The notes below the pieces were generated by a model that saw only the letters and a list, made by a program, of their open reading frames with translations, searched no databases and was not told the DNA's origin. 64,000 nt of DNA from Mesorhizobium sp. AR02. GTDB lineage: Bacteria; Pseudomonadota; Alphaproteobacteria; Rhizobiales; Rhizobiaceae. Positions 48,654 through 58,522 of the stretch are shown here, piece by piece (within the stretch, counting starts at the first letter, position 1; each line of letters begins with the position of its first letter). The translations under genes and the position numbers were made by a program. Location of the stretch: positions 3,658,001 to 3,722,000 of the forward strand of contig NZ_CP080531.1 of the NCBI RefSeq assembly GCF_024746835.1, written 5' to 3'.

Positions 48654-50885
48654 GTGCGGATAAAGACCCAGATTGTTGCCACCTTGTTGAGCGCCGCGGC
48701 CTTGATCGGCCTGGTGGGTGGTATTGCCATAATCTCTCAGATGTCGCTGACCAGATCCGCTGCGGTGGCCGAGGCGACCGGCGTTGGGCGGCAATTGGCC
48801 GACGCGATTGCTTTCAAGACTTCCGATGCGCCGCATTCCTTGTTCGAAAGGGCAGACGCGCTGCGCGAATTCGTGAAATCGCAGCACAGCGACTCGAAAC
48901 GCGATCTCGTTGTCGTCAATCACGACAAGGTCATCCTTGCCGATGTCCCGGGCGAAGAAAAAAATGTCGGCACACCGTACCGCCACGATCCCGATAATGA
49001 AGTCGGCCGGACGATCGAGAGCGGCGCGCCGCGCGACTTCATCGAAGACAGCGGCGATGTGGCTGAGCCGATCAACCTCGTTGCGGTGCCGATCAAGGAT
49101 GCTCCTGGCAAGACGGTCGGCGCGGTGCTGTTCGAGTACACGCCGCTGCTGCACGCCGCCCAACAGCGCACCAACAGCATGCTCTGGCTTATCGGTCTGT
49201 GCACCGCGGCCGCCGTGCTCATTTCCGCGCTCTCGGCTTTCCTGTTGCTGCGCGGCTTTGGCGCCGGTCTTTCCGGCCTCAACCGAGGTATCGAATCGCT
49301 GGCGCGCGGCGACGCCGGGGCGCGTATCGGCCTTACCTCCAATGACGAGTTCGGCCAATTATCGCGAGCGTTCGACAGCATGGCATCCGAACTCGAATCC
49401 TCGCGTGGGCAGCTCGTCGAGCAGAAGGCCTATATCGAGGATATTGTCCGCACCGTCGCCGAAGGCATTGTCGTCATCGACGGCAATGGCCAGATCGTCT
49501 CGGTCAATCCGGCAGCCGCCGAGATCGTCGGGCGGCGCAACGACAAGATCGAGGGGCAGGATTGGCCGTCGGTCCTCGATATAAGGGGACTGTCGGGGGA
49601 CAGGCTGGCGCAGGCAACTTCCCCGATCGGACTGGCGCTGACCACGGGTCGCCGGCATCAGGCCGAGGTGCGGCTGGCGAAGCCGGACGGATCGTCCCTG
49701 CCGGTGATCGCGAGCTGCAATCCGCTCAATCGCTCCGACGGCGGGATCGTGCTGACGTTGAACGACATCAGCGAGTTGCGCAGCGCCGAGCGGGCGGTCA
49801 GCGATCGCGCCGAGGAACTGGCGACGCTGAACCGCGAACTGAAGGAGACGTCCCAGGCAACGACCCGCCTGGTCAAGCTCGGCGAACTGCTTCAGGCCTG
49901 CGTCACCTTCCAGGAGGCTTTTTCGGTCGTCGGCTCGGCCATGCCCGACTTCTTCGGCGGATTGAGCGGAACCGTGCATCTGACCAGTGCCTCGCGCAAC
50001 CTGGTCGAGGAAATGGCGCATTGGGGCACCGTGCGTTCGAGCGTCGGCCAGTTCGCGCCGGAAGATTGCTGGGCGCTGCGGCGCGGCCAGGAGCATGTGG
50101 CCGGCCCCGGCATGCTGACGCCACGCTGCAACCACATCACCGAGAATGGCGGCCGCGGTTATGTCTGCATGCCTCTGGCGGCGCAGGGGGAGACGCTTGG
50201 CATCGTGCATCTGTGCGAACCGGACGCCGCCGACAGACCGGGCTGGCTGACAGAGCGGCAGCAGATCCTGCGCGGCGTCGTCGATACGCTGGCCCTGGCG
50301 CTGGCCAATCTGGGCCTGCGCGAAACATTGCGGCAACAATCAATCCGTGATCCGAACACCGGGCTCTACAACCGCCGCTATCTCGAGGAAACGAGCAGTC
50401 GCGAACTGAGGCGCATGGAGCGTTCCGAGCAGCCGCTGGCGATGATCATGCTCGATGTCGATCATTTCAAGCAGTTCAACGACACGTTCGGCCATGAAGC
50501 GGGCGATCTCGTGCTTAAGCAGGTTGCCAGCACGCTGCTCGACCATGCCAGGGAAAGTGACGTTGTGTCACGCTACGGAGGCGAGGAATTCGCCCTGATG
50601 ATGCCGGGAACGTCGCTCGCCGATGCCGCCGAGCGCGCCGAGGCGCTGCGCAAGGCGATCAAGCAACCGCATCTGGCGCATCGCGGCCGCACGCTTGGAA
50701 CCATCACGGCCTCGTTCGGCGTGTCCGCCTTCCCGGAACTCGGTGCGTCATGGGTCGAAATCGTCAACGCCGCGGATCGTTCGCTCTATCAGGCAAAAGC
50801 GGACGGCCGCGACCGCGTCGTTGCCGGATTGGGCAGGGCCGATCCCAACTGGGACCTTTCCACTGCCAGCCAAAGCGTGGGTTAA
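48654..50885 (+). CDS. diguanylate cyclase with CHASE-like sensor, HAMP, PAS, GAF and GGDEF
   Basis: 743 aa. Two membrane helices (about 8-30 and 178-203) bracket a periplasmic sensor of about 145 residues. HAMP follows (about 204-256, ESLARGDAGARIGLTSNDEF), then PAS (about 262-375, VAEGIVVIDGNGQIVSVNPA). A GAF-like domain (about 400-560) is next, then GGDEF (about 575-735). The active-site motif RYGGEEFALMMPG is near residue 641, and RESD five residues before it is an intact inhibitory site, so the enzyme should make c-di-GMP with product feedback. GTG start at 48654. Its TAA stop overlaps the stop of the convergent gene. Confidence 0.88.
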   Translation: MRIKTQIVATLLSAAALIGLVGGIAIISQMSLTRSAAVAEATGVGRQLADAIAFKTSDAPHSLFERADALREFVKSQHSDSKRDLVVVNHDKVILADVPGEEKNVGTPYRHDPDNEVGRTIESGAPRDFIEDSGDVAEPINLVAVPIKDAPGKTVGAVLFEYTPLLHAAQQRTNSMLWLIGLCTAAAVLISALSAFLLLRGFGAGLSGLNRGIESLARGDAGARIGLTSNDEFGQLSRAFDSMASELESSRGQLVEQKAYIEDIVRTVAEGIVVIDGNGQIVSVNPAAAEIVGRRNDKIEGQDWPSVLDIRGLSGDRLAQATSPIGLALTTGRRHQAEVRLAKPDGSSLPVIASCNPLNRSDGGIVLTLNDISELRSAERAVSDRAEELATLNRELKETSQATTRLVKLGELLQACVTFQEAFSVVGSAMPDFFGGLSGTVHLTSASRNLVEEMAHWGTVRSSVGQFAPEDCWALRRGQEHVAGPGMLTPRCNHITENGGRGYVCMPLAAQGETLGIVHLCEPDAADRPGWLTERQQILRGVVDTLALALANLGLRETLRQQSIRDPNTGLYNRRYLEETSSRELRRMERSEQPLAMIMLDVDHFKQFNDTFGHEAGDLVLKQVASTLLDHARESDVVSRYGGEEFALMMPGTSLADAAERAEALRKAIKQPHLAHRGRTLGTITASFGVSAFPELGASWVEIVNAADRSLYQAKADGRDRVVAGLGRADPNWDLSTASQSVG

Positions 50886-51178
50886 CGCGACAGAACGAGC
50901 TCGGCATGTCCCATGTCGACGCTGGCGGGATCGATGGCGCGCATGGCCTCGCAATCGCCGATCTCGGACATGATCCGCCCGGCTGCGGCGAGAGCCTGCT
51001 CGCGGCTCCGCCAGCGCACCACATCGACCCAGCCGCCATCATCCCGCCGCGCAAGGCAACGGCTGACGAAACCCGGCTGCCGCGCCAGCCAGTCGCTGAC
51101 CAGGCGGTTGCTTGCGGCAAAGCCCACTTCGGTCCCGGGCTTGAGGCGAAAATTGACGATTTCCAAGGTCTCGGTCAT
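50882..51178 (-). CDS. small antibiotic-biosynthesis-monooxygenase-like (ABM fold) protein
   Basis: 98 aa with the beta-alpha-beta pattern of dimeric alpha/beta-barrel proteins. LEIVNFRLKPGTEVGFAASN is followed by RQPGFVSRCLARRDDGGWVD, VVRWRSREQALAAAGRIMSE and a final hydrophobic strand. Assignment is by pattern; catalysis is not implied. AAAGGA precedes the ATG. It follows the hybrid kinase gene on the same strand by 5 bases and is convergent with the cyclase gene, sharing TTAA as both stop codons. Confidence 0.65.
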   Translation of the reverse strand: MTETLEIVNFRLKPGTEVGFAASNRLVSDWLARQPGFVSRCLARRDDGGWVDVVRWRSREQALAAAGRIMSEIGDCEAMRAIDPASVDMGHAELVLSR

Positions 51179-51183
51179 GCCAG

Positions 51184-53049
51184 CTATCCTTTCGCGTCCA
51201 GCACGTCGCGCAGCTTGGCCTCGAGCTGCTCGATGGTGAACGGCTTGGCCAGGAAGTGCACGTCATGGTCGAGCACGCCGTTGTGGACGACGGCATTCCT
51301 GGTGAAACCGGTGGTGAAGACGACTTTCAGGCCGGGTTGGCGCGCGACCGCTTCCTCGGCGAGCTTGCGGCCGTTCATCACCGGCATGACGATGTCGGTG
51401 AAAAGCAGGGCGATGCCCGGCGTCGCCGCCAGTTTCTGAAGGGCCTCCTGGCCGCTTCCAACGTGAATGACCGTGTAGCCGAGTTCGCGCATGGCGTCTG
51501 TCGTTGAGGCCCGCACGCGGGCATCGTCCTCGACGACGAGGATCGTTTCGGTGACCTTGGCGGTGCTCTTGCCGCGATCGGCGGGTGCTGCCGGCTCCTC
51601 CGGCCCGAAAAACCGGGGCAGATAGATCCTGATCGTCGTGCCTTCGCCCGGCTCGGAGTAGATATTGACGTGGCCGCCCGACTGCTTGACGAAGCCGAAC
51701 ACCTGGCTCAGCCCCAGTCCGGTGCCCTTGTTGACCGGCTTGGTCGTGAAAAAAGGCTCGAAAGCCTTGGCCATTACATCTGCTGACATGCCCTCACCGG
51801 TATCGCTGACCGCGATCATCACATACTGGCCGGCGATCACCTCAGCATGGGTGGCGGCGTAGCTGTCGTCGAGATGGCTGTTGGCGGTCTCGATGGTCAA
51901 CTTGCCGTCATTGTCCATGGCGTCGCGGGCATTGACGGCCAGGTTGAGGATCGCGTTCTCGATCTGGTTGGGATCGGCGTGGGTTTTCCACAGGCCGCCG
52001 GCCAGCACCGTTTCGATGCGGATGCCTTCGCCGAGCGCACGGTGCAGGAGGTCGGACATGCCGGTCACCAGCCGGTTGGTGTCGACCACCTGCGGTGCCA
52101 GTGGTTGCAGACGGGAGAAGGCAAGCAGCCGAGAGGTCAGATTGGCGGCACGGCTGGCCGCATCCGTCGCGGCCTCGATGAATTTCTCGATATCATTCTC
52201 GCCGCGCTTCAGCTTGCGCTGGGCAAGGTTCATGGCGCTGAGGATCACCGCCAGCATATTGTTGAAATCGTGGGCGATGCCGCCGGTCAGTTGGCCGACG
52301 GCCTCCATCTTCTGCATTTGGCGTAGCTGGGATTCGGCCTTTTCACGTGTCTGGATCTCGTTGCCGAGCTCGATGTTCTTGCGCATTAGCTCTTCCTGGG
52401 CGGTGACGACCTCGCGGAAGCGGCGGCGGGACTGGCGGATCGTGTAGGCACCGAGCAGGAAGATCGCGATGAGGGCCGCCAGCGAACCGATACGCAGCCA
52501 GGCCTCGACCTGGTCTGTGTGCTCGTCGCGCGCGGCTATGTCGGCGGCGCCGATGCGCCGGATCGTGTCCATGCTGGCGCGGATTTCGTCCATGGCGGCC
52601 TTGCCCTGACCGCTGCGGACCAATTGCAGCGCCTTGGCTGCGTCGCCCTTGTCGTAGAGCGCGATCGTCACGGCCAGTTCAGCCTGCTTTTGTGAAAGCG
52701 CGTCCTTGATGTGATTGATCTGCTGGACCAGCTGGTCGTCCGAAGCCGTCATGGCATCGATGCGGGCAAGTTGCCCCGGGATCGCATCGACAGCCTTCTG
52801 GTACGGTTCGAGATAGGATTTCTCGCCGGTCAGCAGGTAGCCGCGCTGGCCACTCTCGGCATCCTGCGCCAATGAAAGCAGCCCTGAAAGCTGTTCCTGG
52901 TATTCGATTGTCTCGCGCGCGGCGGCACGATTGGTCCGCTGGCCCTCGACCAGCAAAGCGCGGGTGCCGACGATCAGGGCCAGCACAGCGAAGCCGGCGG
53001 CAAGCGGGAGCGATTGCAATCGCATGGCGCGCCGAAGACGAGCAATCAT
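51184..53049 (-). CDS. CHASE3 hybrid sensor histidine kinase with C-terminal receiver
   Basis: 621 aa. A TM helix (about 13-33) leads into a CHASE3-type periplasmic domain (about 40-185, LLSLAQDAESGQRGYLLTGE then KSYLEPYQKA). A second helix (about 187-205) and a coiled segment follow. HisKA has His260 in GQLTGGIAHDFNNMLAVIL, and HATPase has N (LNLAVNARDAMD), G1 (VSDTGEGM) and G2 (GTGLGLSQVFGFV) boxes. A receiver domain (about 500-621) has its phospho-acceptor Asp in LLFTDIVMPVMNG and Lys in FLAKPFT. No dedicated response regulator is adjacent; output is probably through a separate phosphotransfer protein. Confidence 0.9.
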   Translation of the reverse strand: MIARLRRAMRLQSLPLAAGFAVLALIVGTRALLVEGQRTNRAAARETIEYQEQLSGLLSLAQDAESGQRGYLLTGEKSYLEPYQKAVDAIPGQLARIDAMTASDDQLVQQINHIKDALSQKQAELAVTIALYDKGDAAKALQLVRSGQGKAAMDEIRASMDTIRRIGAADIAARDEHTDQVEAWLRIGSLAALIAIFLLGAYTIRQSRRRFREVVTAQEELMRKNIELGNEIQTREKAESQLRQMQKMEAVGQLTGGIAHDFNNMLAVILSAMNLAQRKLKRGENDIEKFIEAATDAASRAANLTSRLLAFSRLQPLAPQVVDTNRLVTGMSDLLHRALGEGIRIETVLAGGLWKTHADPNQIENAILNLAVNARDAMDNDGKLTIETANSHLDDSYAATHAEVIAGQYVMIAVSDTGEGMSADVMAKAFEPFFTTKPVNKGTGLGLSQVFGFVKQSGGHVNIYSEPGEGTTIRIYLPRFFGPEEPAAPADRGKSTAKVTETILVVEDDARVRASTTDAMRELGYTVIHVGSGQEALQKLAATPGIALLFTDIVMPVMNGRKLAEEAVARQPGLKVVFTTGFTRNAVVHNGVLDHDVHFLAKPFTIEQLEAKLRDVLDAKG

Positions 53050-53271
53050 CTGTTATGCCGAACCAAAAGGAATTCCCCGCGGGCGTCATTTGGTAAGCGG
53101 CGCGGGCCTGGAAGGCAATATGCCGTCTTCTTGAGCCGGCAATCCGCCGCCAGCCTTGCGAAACCTAAAGCATTTGGCTAAGGAGGCCGCGCATTCAGCG
53201 GCGGGCGAGAGCCGGGCGCTTTCCTCCGTTTTCGGCTCCAGGCCGGCTTCAGTCAAAGGCATTTCGCTTCC

Positions 53272-54525
53272 ATGGCGCGTATCGTGATGAAATTCGGCGG
53301 AACCTCCGTCGCCGACATCGCCCGCATCCGCAATGTGGCGCGTCACGTAAAACGCGAGGTCGACGCCGGCCATGAGGTGGCGGTGGTGGTTTCGGCGATG
53401 GCCGGCAAGACCAACGAACTGGTCGGCTGGACGCGCGAGGCCTCGCCGATGCACGACGCACGCGAATATGACGCGGTCGTCGCTTCCGGCGAACAGGTCA
53501 CAGCGGGCCTGCTCGCCATCACCTTGCAGAATATGGGCGTGCATGCGCGCTCCTGGCAGGGCTGGCAGATCCCGATCAAGACCGACAACGCGCATGGCGC
53601 CGCGCGCATCCTCGACATCGATGGCGCCTTCCTGATCAAGCGCTTCGGCGAGGGCCAGGTGGCAGTGATCGCCGGCTTCCAGGGTATCGGGCCGGATAAT
53701 CGCATCGCCACGCTTGGCCGTGGCGGTTCAGACACCAGCGCGGTGGCCATCGCCGCGGCGGTCAAGGCCGATCGCTGCGACATCTACACCGACGTCGACG
53801 GCGTCTACACCACCGATCCGCGCATCGAACCCAAGGCGCGGCGGCTGGCCAAGATCTCGTTCGAGGAAATGCTTGAAATGGCCTCGCTCGGCGCCAAGGT
53901 TCTGCAGGTGCGTTCGGTCGAGCTTGCCATGGTGCACAGGGTGCGTACCTTCGTGCGGTCGTCCTTCGACGATCCCGACGCGCCCGGAATGGGGGATTTG
54001 CTCAATCCTCCGGGAACGCTCATTTGCGACGAGGAAGAGATCGTGGAACAGCAGGTCGTCACCGGAATTGCCTACGCCAAGGACGAGGCCCAGATCTCGC
54101 TGCGCCGCGTCGGCGATCGCCCAGGCGTCGCCGCCGGCATTTTCGGGCCGCTGGCCGAGGCCAACATCAATGTCGACATGATCGTCCAGAACATCTCCGA
54201 GGACGGCAAGTTCACCGACATGACCTTCACGGTGCCTTCGGGTGACGTCGACAAGGCGCTAGCCGTGCTCGACCGGCTGAAGGCCGAGGTCGGCTACGAC
54301 GTCGTGCAGTCGGAAGCCGGCATGTCGAAGGTTTCGGTCATCGGCATCGGCATGAGGAGCCATGCCGGCGTCGCCGCCACGGCTTTCAAGGCGCTGGCCG
54401 ACAAGGCGATCAACATTCGCGCCATCACCACCTCCGAGATCAAGATTTCGATACTGATCGACGGTCCGTACACCGAACTGGCAGTTCGCACTTTGCATTC
54501 CGTCTACGGTCTGGATAAGCAGTAG
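53272..54525 (+). CDS. lysC: aspartate kinase
   Basis: First enzyme of the aspartate family (Lys, Thr, Met, diaminopimelate); 417 aa. The N-terminal kinase motif is KFGGTSVADIARIRNVARHV, then VVVSAMAGKTNELVGW and RGGSDTSAVAIAAAVKADRC. The substrate site is DVDGVYTTDPRIEPKARRL. Two C-terminal ACT domains (about 265-417) bind feedback amino acids. No strong ribosome site is seen. A TGCCGGC/GCCGGCA hairpin after the stop (about 54552-54580) lacks a T-run. It begins the lysC-ptsP-prfA-prmC run. Confidence 0.95.
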   Translation: MARIVMKFGGTSVADIARIRNVARHVKREVDAGHEVAVVVSAMAGKTNELVGWTREASPMHDAREYDAVVASGEQVTAGLLAITLQNMGVHARSWQGWQIPIKTDNAHGAARILDIDGAFLIKRFGEGQVAVIAGFQGIGPDNRIATLGRGGSDTSAVAIAAAVKADRCDIYTDVDGVYTTDPRIEPKARRLAKISFEEMLEMASLGAKVLQVRSVELAMVHRVRTFVRSSFDDPDAPGMGDLLNPPGTLICDEEEIVEQQVVTGIAYAKDEAQISLRRVGDRPGVAAGIFGPLAEANINVDMIVQNISEDGKFTDMTFTVPSGDVDKALAVLDRLKAEVGYDVVQSEAGMSKVSVIGIGMRSHAGVAATAFKALADKAINIRAITTSEIKISILIDGPYTELAVRTLHSVYGLDKQ

Positions 54526-54606
54526 CAAGACTGAATCAGTTGTTGCGCGCATGCCGGCAGCGGCGGAAACTGCGCCGGCAAGTGTTTCATTGGAGAAGAA
54601 GCCGCG

Positions 54607-56877
54607 ATGCGTGACCAGGCCAGTGGCCCGCGCGTTTTGCTGAAACGGCTCCGCGAGCTCATGCAGGAGCCGCTGGAGCCGCAGGAGCGGCTTGACCGGA
54701 TCGTGCGCGACATCGCCTCCAACATGGTCGCCGAAGTCTGCTCGCTCTATGTGCTGCGCGCCGATTCGGTGCTCGAGCTCTACGCCACCGAGGGTCTGAA
54801 CCCGAACGCCGTCCACCTGGCGCAGCTGAGGCTGGGGCAAGGTCTTGTCGGCACCATCGCCGCCAGCGCGCGGCCGCTCAACCTCTCCAACGCGCAGGAA
54901 CACCCGGCCTTCGCCTATCTGCCGGAGACCGGGGAAGAGATCTACAATTCCTTCCTCGGCGTGCCGGTGCTGCGGGCAGGGCGCACGCTGGGCGTGCTGG
55001 TCGTGCAGAACAAGACCATGCGCCATTATCGCGATGACGAGGTCGAGGCGCTGGAAACCACCGCCATGGTCATCGCCGAGATGATCGCCACCGGCGATCT
55101 GGCGCGGCTGACCCGGCCTGGCCTCGAACTCGACCTGCGCCGGCCCGTCAGCTTCACCGGCCTGTCCTTCAACGATGGCGTCGGGCTTGGCCATGTCGTG
55201 CTGCACGAGCCGCGCATCGTCGTCACCAACCTGTTCAACGAGGACAGCGAGGAAGAGGTCCGACGGCTCGAGACCTCGCTCGGCTCGCTGCGGCTCTCCA
55301 TCGACGACATGCTGGAGCGGCGTGACGTTGCCTTCGAGGGCGAACATCGCCAGGTGCTGGAAGCCTATCGCATGTTCGCCAACGACCGCGGCTGGGTGCG
55401 CCGGTTGGAGGAGGCGATCCGCAACGGCCTGACGGCCGAAGCCGCGGTGGAAAAGGTGCAGAGCGACATGCGCGCCCGCATGCTGCACATGACCGATCCC
55501 TATCTGCGCGAGCGGATGAGCGATTTCGACGACCTCGCCAACCGGCTGCTGCGCCAGCTGATGGGGCGCGGGCCGGAAGATGTGGCCGCTTCGTTGCCGA
55601 AGGACGCCATTATCGTCGCCCGCTCCATGGGCGCGGCCGAACTGCTCGACTATCCCCGCGACAAATTGCGCGGGCTGGTGCTCGAGGATGGTGCGGCCAC
55701 CAGCCACGTCGTCATCGTCGCGCGCGCCATGGGCATTCCGGTCGCCGGCCAGATGAAGGGCGCCGTTTCCATGGCGGAAAACGGCGATGCCATCATCGTC
55801 GACGGCGAGGAAGGTGCGATCCATCTGCGGCCGCAGTCCGATCTTGAAGCCGCCTATGCCGAAAAGGTGCGGTTCCGCGCGCGCCGGCAAGAGGTTTATC
55901 GCGAGCTGCGCAAGAAGCCGTCGGAGACCAGGGACGGCGTGCAGGTCGATCTCTTGATGAATGCCGGGCTTGCCGTCGACCTGCCGCAACTGGCCGAGGC
56001 GGGTGCGGCCGGCATCGGCCTGTTCCGCACCGAATTGCAGTTCATGGTCGCCTCGACCTTTCCGCGCGCCGAGGCGCAGGAGAAGCTCTATCGCGATGTG
56101 CTCGAGGCGGCGCGCGGCAAGCCGGTCACCTTCCGTACCATCGACATCGGTGGCGACAAGGTGCTGCCCTACTTCAAGGGCGCCATCCAGGAAGAGAACC
56201 CGGCGCTTGGCTGGCGGGCGATCCGGCTCACGCTCGACCGGCCGGGGTTGCTGCGCACCCAGATCCGCGCCTTGCTGAAGGCCAGTGGTGGGCGTGAGCT
56301 CAAGCTGATGCTGCCGATGGTGACCGAGCTTGGCGAGATCGCCCAGGCGCGCGAGATCATCGACCGCGAGGTGCGGCATCTCTCGCGCTTTGCCCACCAT
56401 TTGCCGACCAGCCTCAAGCTGGGTGCGATGCTGGAAGTGCCGTCGCTGCTGTTCCAGCTCGACGAATTGATGAAGGCGGTCGATTTCGTCTCGGTCGGTT
56501 CGAACGATCTGTTCCAGTTCGTCATGGCGGTCGACCGCGGCAACACGCAACTGGCCAACCGCTTCGACACGCTGTCGGCGCCGTTCCTGCGTGTGCTCAA
56601 GCAGATCGCCGATGCCGGCATCCGCAATCACACGCCGGTGACGCTGTGCGGCGAACTCGCCGGCAAGCCGATCTCGGCGATGGCGCTGATCGGTCTCGGC
56701 TTCCGTTCGATCTCGATGTCGCCGGCCTCGATCGGCCCGGTCAAGGCGATGCTGACGGAACTGCCGCTGGATGAGTTGACGGCGTTCTTCGACGACAATC
56801 TGATGGCGCCGCCGCAAGGGTTGCCGATGCGGGCGCTGTTGCAGGCCTTCGCCGACGACCGGGGTATTCCGCTGTGA
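54607..56877 (+). CDS. ptsP: phosphoenolpyruvate-protein phosphotransferase PtsP (EI-Ntr)
   Basis: First enzyme of the nitrogen-related PTS, passing phosphate from PEP to NPr; 756 aa. An N-terminal GAF domain (about 10-170) senses nitrogen status (glutamine in other bacteria). The linker is followed by the swivelling domain with active His367 in EDGAATSHVVIVARAMGIP. The PEP-binding barrel follows, with GIGLFRTELQFM, FRTIDIGGDKVLPYF, GAMLEVPSLLFQLDELM, SVGSNDLFQF and the catalytic Cys in VTLCGELAGKP. GGAGAAG precedes the ATG. The stop overlaps the next gene's GTG (GTGA). Confidence 0.95.
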   Translation: MRDQASGPRVLLKRLRELMQEPLEPQERLDRIVRDIASNMVAEVCSLYVLRADSVLELYATEGLNPNAVHLAQLRLGQGLVGTIAASARPLNLSNAQEHPAFAYLPETGEEIYNSFLGVPVLRAGRTLGVLVVQNKTMRHYRDDEVEALETTAMVIAEMIATGDLARLTRPGLELDLRRPVSFTGLSFNDGVGLGHVVLHEPRIVVTNLFNEDSEEEVRRLETSLGSLRLSIDDMLERRDVAFEGEHRQVLEAYRMFANDRGWVRRLEEAIRNGLTAEAAVEKVQSDMRARMLHMTDPYLRERMSDFDDLANRLLRQLMGRGPEDVAASLPKDAIIVARSMGAAELLDYPRDKLRGLVLEDGAATSHVVIVARAMGIPVAGQMKGAVSMAENGDAIIVDGEEGAIHLRPQSDLEAAYAEKVRFRARRQEVYRELRKKPSETRDGVQVDLLMNAGLAVDLPQLAEAGAAGIGLFRTELQFMVASTFPRAEAQEKLYRDVLEAARGKPVTFRTIDIGGDKVLPYFKGAIQEENPALGWRAIRLTLDRPGLLRTQIRALLKASGGRELKLMLPMVTELGEIAQAREIIDREVRHLSRFAHHLPTSLKLGAMLEVPSLLFQLDELMKAVDFVSVGSNDLFQFVMAVDRGNTQLANRFDTLSAPFLRVLKQIADAGIRNHTPVTLCGELAGKPISAMALIGLGFRSISMSPASIGPVKAMLTELPLDELTAFFDDNLMAPPQGLPMRALLQAFADDRGIPL

Positions 56878-57446
56878 GGTTGACGGCTTTGGCTGGTTGG
56901 CTGGATGGCAGGAGCGCTCATTCTCATCTCGGCTGGTCGCCGGATGAGGTCGCGTCTTTTGTGCCGTGGCCGAAGCGCAAGCCGGCTGAGGTCCAGAACT
57001 TCAAGGGACCGACACGATTCGTTGCGACGCTATACGAGAGGGTCGCAACGTGCCCGGACGTCTTCAGCCTCACCATCAGCCCATCGTTCGGAACTGGATA
57101 CAGCTACCTGGCCGTGGGCGATGACAAGTTTGTCAGCAAGCTGACGCTGAGGCTTGAAGGGGCAGAAGCGGAGCGCCGGGACACGGCAATCGAAGAGTTC
57201 GTCGCTATCGCCGATCGCATGACATGCAAGGCGACCGGTGCAGGCATTCCGGACGGCATCCTGGCGACGATCAAGGATTCGCAGCGCGCGACATTCGACT
57301 ATTCCGACAAGAGGCGTGAAGTTGGGCCTTCTGGCCATGGCTTTAATTTCTCGGATTTCGCCGCCGTCGCGCACGAGCCCCACTACCGGGCATTCGTGTA
57401 CGAGGTGTTTGCACCGAGCCTCGCGGAAAAGTGGCTGCAGGTATGA
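56874..57446 (+). CDS. unrecognised 190-aa protein coupled between ptsP and prfA
   Basis: No family recognised. Soluble-looking, mixed alpha/beta, without signal peptide or membrane helix. Notable stretches are [40 protein letters not shown], and a C-terminal [19 protein letters not shown]. It starts at GTG within the ptsP stop (GTGA) and ends with TGA overlapping the prfA start (ATGA), so it is translationally coupled at both ends. In the rhizobial order I know, ptsP is followed directly by prfA, so this gene looks like an insertion that kept both couplings. Codon use is somewhat less GC-rich than in the flanking genes. Confidence 0.7.
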   Translation: MRLTALAGWLDGRSAHSHLGWSPDEVASFVPWPKRKPAEVQNFKGPTRFVATLYERVATCPDVFSLTISPSFGTGYSYLAVGDDKFVSKLTLRLEGAEAERRDTAIEEFVAIADRMTCKATGAGIPDGILATIKDSQRATFDYSDKRREVGPSGHGFNFSDFAAVAHEPHYRAFVYEVFAPSLAEKWLQV

Positions 57447-58522
57447 TCAATCTTCCCCGCGACCGCATGGATCAAGTCGTCAAGCGTTTCGAGATGCTCG
57501 AAGCGCAGATGTCGGCCGGACCCGCACCGGATGCCTATGTGAAAATGGCGTCGGAATATGCCGAACTGCAGGACATGGTGGCCAAGGTCAGGGAACTGCG
57601 CTCGGCCGAGCATGAGCAGGCCGACCTCGAAGCGATGCTCGCCGACAAGGGCACCGACGCCGAGATGCGGGCGCTCGCTGAGGCGGATTTGCCCGGGGTA
57701 GAGGAGCGCATCGAGGCGCTGCAGAAGGACATTCAGGTTCTTCTGTTGCCCAGGGATGCCGCCGACGACAAGAACGCTATCCTCGAAATCCGTGCCGGCA
57801 CTGGCGGCGATGAAGCCGCTCTTTTCGCCGGCGACCTGTTTCGCATGTATGAGCGCTATGCCGCCGAGCGCGGCTGGCGGTTCGAGACGGTGTCGGCCAG
57901 CGACGGCGATGCCGGCGGTTTCAAGGAAATCATCGCCACCATTTCCGGCAGGGGCGTCTTTGCCCATCTGAAATTCGAATCCGGCGTGCATCGCGTGCAG
58001 CGCGTACCGGCGACCGAGGCGAGCGGGCGCATCCACACTTCGGCTGCGACCGTCGCCGTGCTGCCGGAAGCGGAAGAGGTCGACATCGAGATCCGCGCCG
58101 AAGACATCCGCATCGACACGATGCGCGCCTCGGGCTCCGGCGGCCAGCACGTCAACACCACCGACTCGGCGGTGCGCATCACCCATTTGCCGACCGGCAT
58201 CATGGTGGTGCAGGCGGAGAAGTCGCAGCACCAGAACCGGGCGAAGGCCATGCAGATCCTGCGCGCCCGGCTCTATGATCTGGAGCGCAGCAAGGCGGAT
58301 GAGGAGCGTTCGGAATCGCGCAAGTCGCAGGTCGGTTCCGGTGACCGCTCGGAGCGCATCCGCACCTACAATTTCCCGCAAGGCCGCGTCACCGACCATC
58401 GCATCAACCTGACGCTCTACAAGCTCGACCGGGTGATGATGGGCGAGCTCGACGAAGTCGTCGACGCGCTGATCGCCGATCACCAGTCGAAGCTGCTGGC
58501 CGATATCGGCCTTGATGGCTGA
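57443..58522 (+). CDS. prfA: peptide chain release factor 1
   Basis: Terminates translation at UAA/UAG; 359 aa, normal length. The stop-codon-reading segment is [20 protein letters not shown] with the RF1-type PAT tripeptide. The GGQ motif is in [20 protein letters not shown], where PrmC methylates the glutamine. The C-terminal [20 protein letters not shown] is intact. ATG 57443 overlaps the preceding stop (ATGA). prmC follows with an 8-base overlap, pairing substrate and modifying enzyme. Confidence 0.97.
   Translation: MINLPRDRMDQVVKRFEMLEAQMSAGPAPDAYVKMASEYAELQDMVAKVRELRSAEHEQADLEAMLADKGTDAEMRALAEADLPGVEERIEALQKDIQVLLLPRDAADDKNAILEIRAGTGGDEAALFAGDLFRMYERYAAERGWRFETVSASDGDAGGFKEIIATISGRGVFAHLKFESGVHRVQRVPATEASGRIHTSAATVAVLPEAEEVDIEIRAEDIRIDTMRASGSGGQHVNTTDSAVRITHLPTGIMVVQAEKSQHQNRAKAMQILRARLYDLERSKADEERSESRKSQVGSGDRSERIRTYNFPQGRVTDHRINLTLYKLDRVMMGELDEVVDALIADHQSKLLADIGLDG

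Noticed and set aside
54259..56817. 852-aa leftward open frame opposite ptsP.
   Set aside because: Composition (His/Arg/Asp-rich) is typical of antisense frames in GC-rich genes; the plus strand has an unmistakable PtsP.
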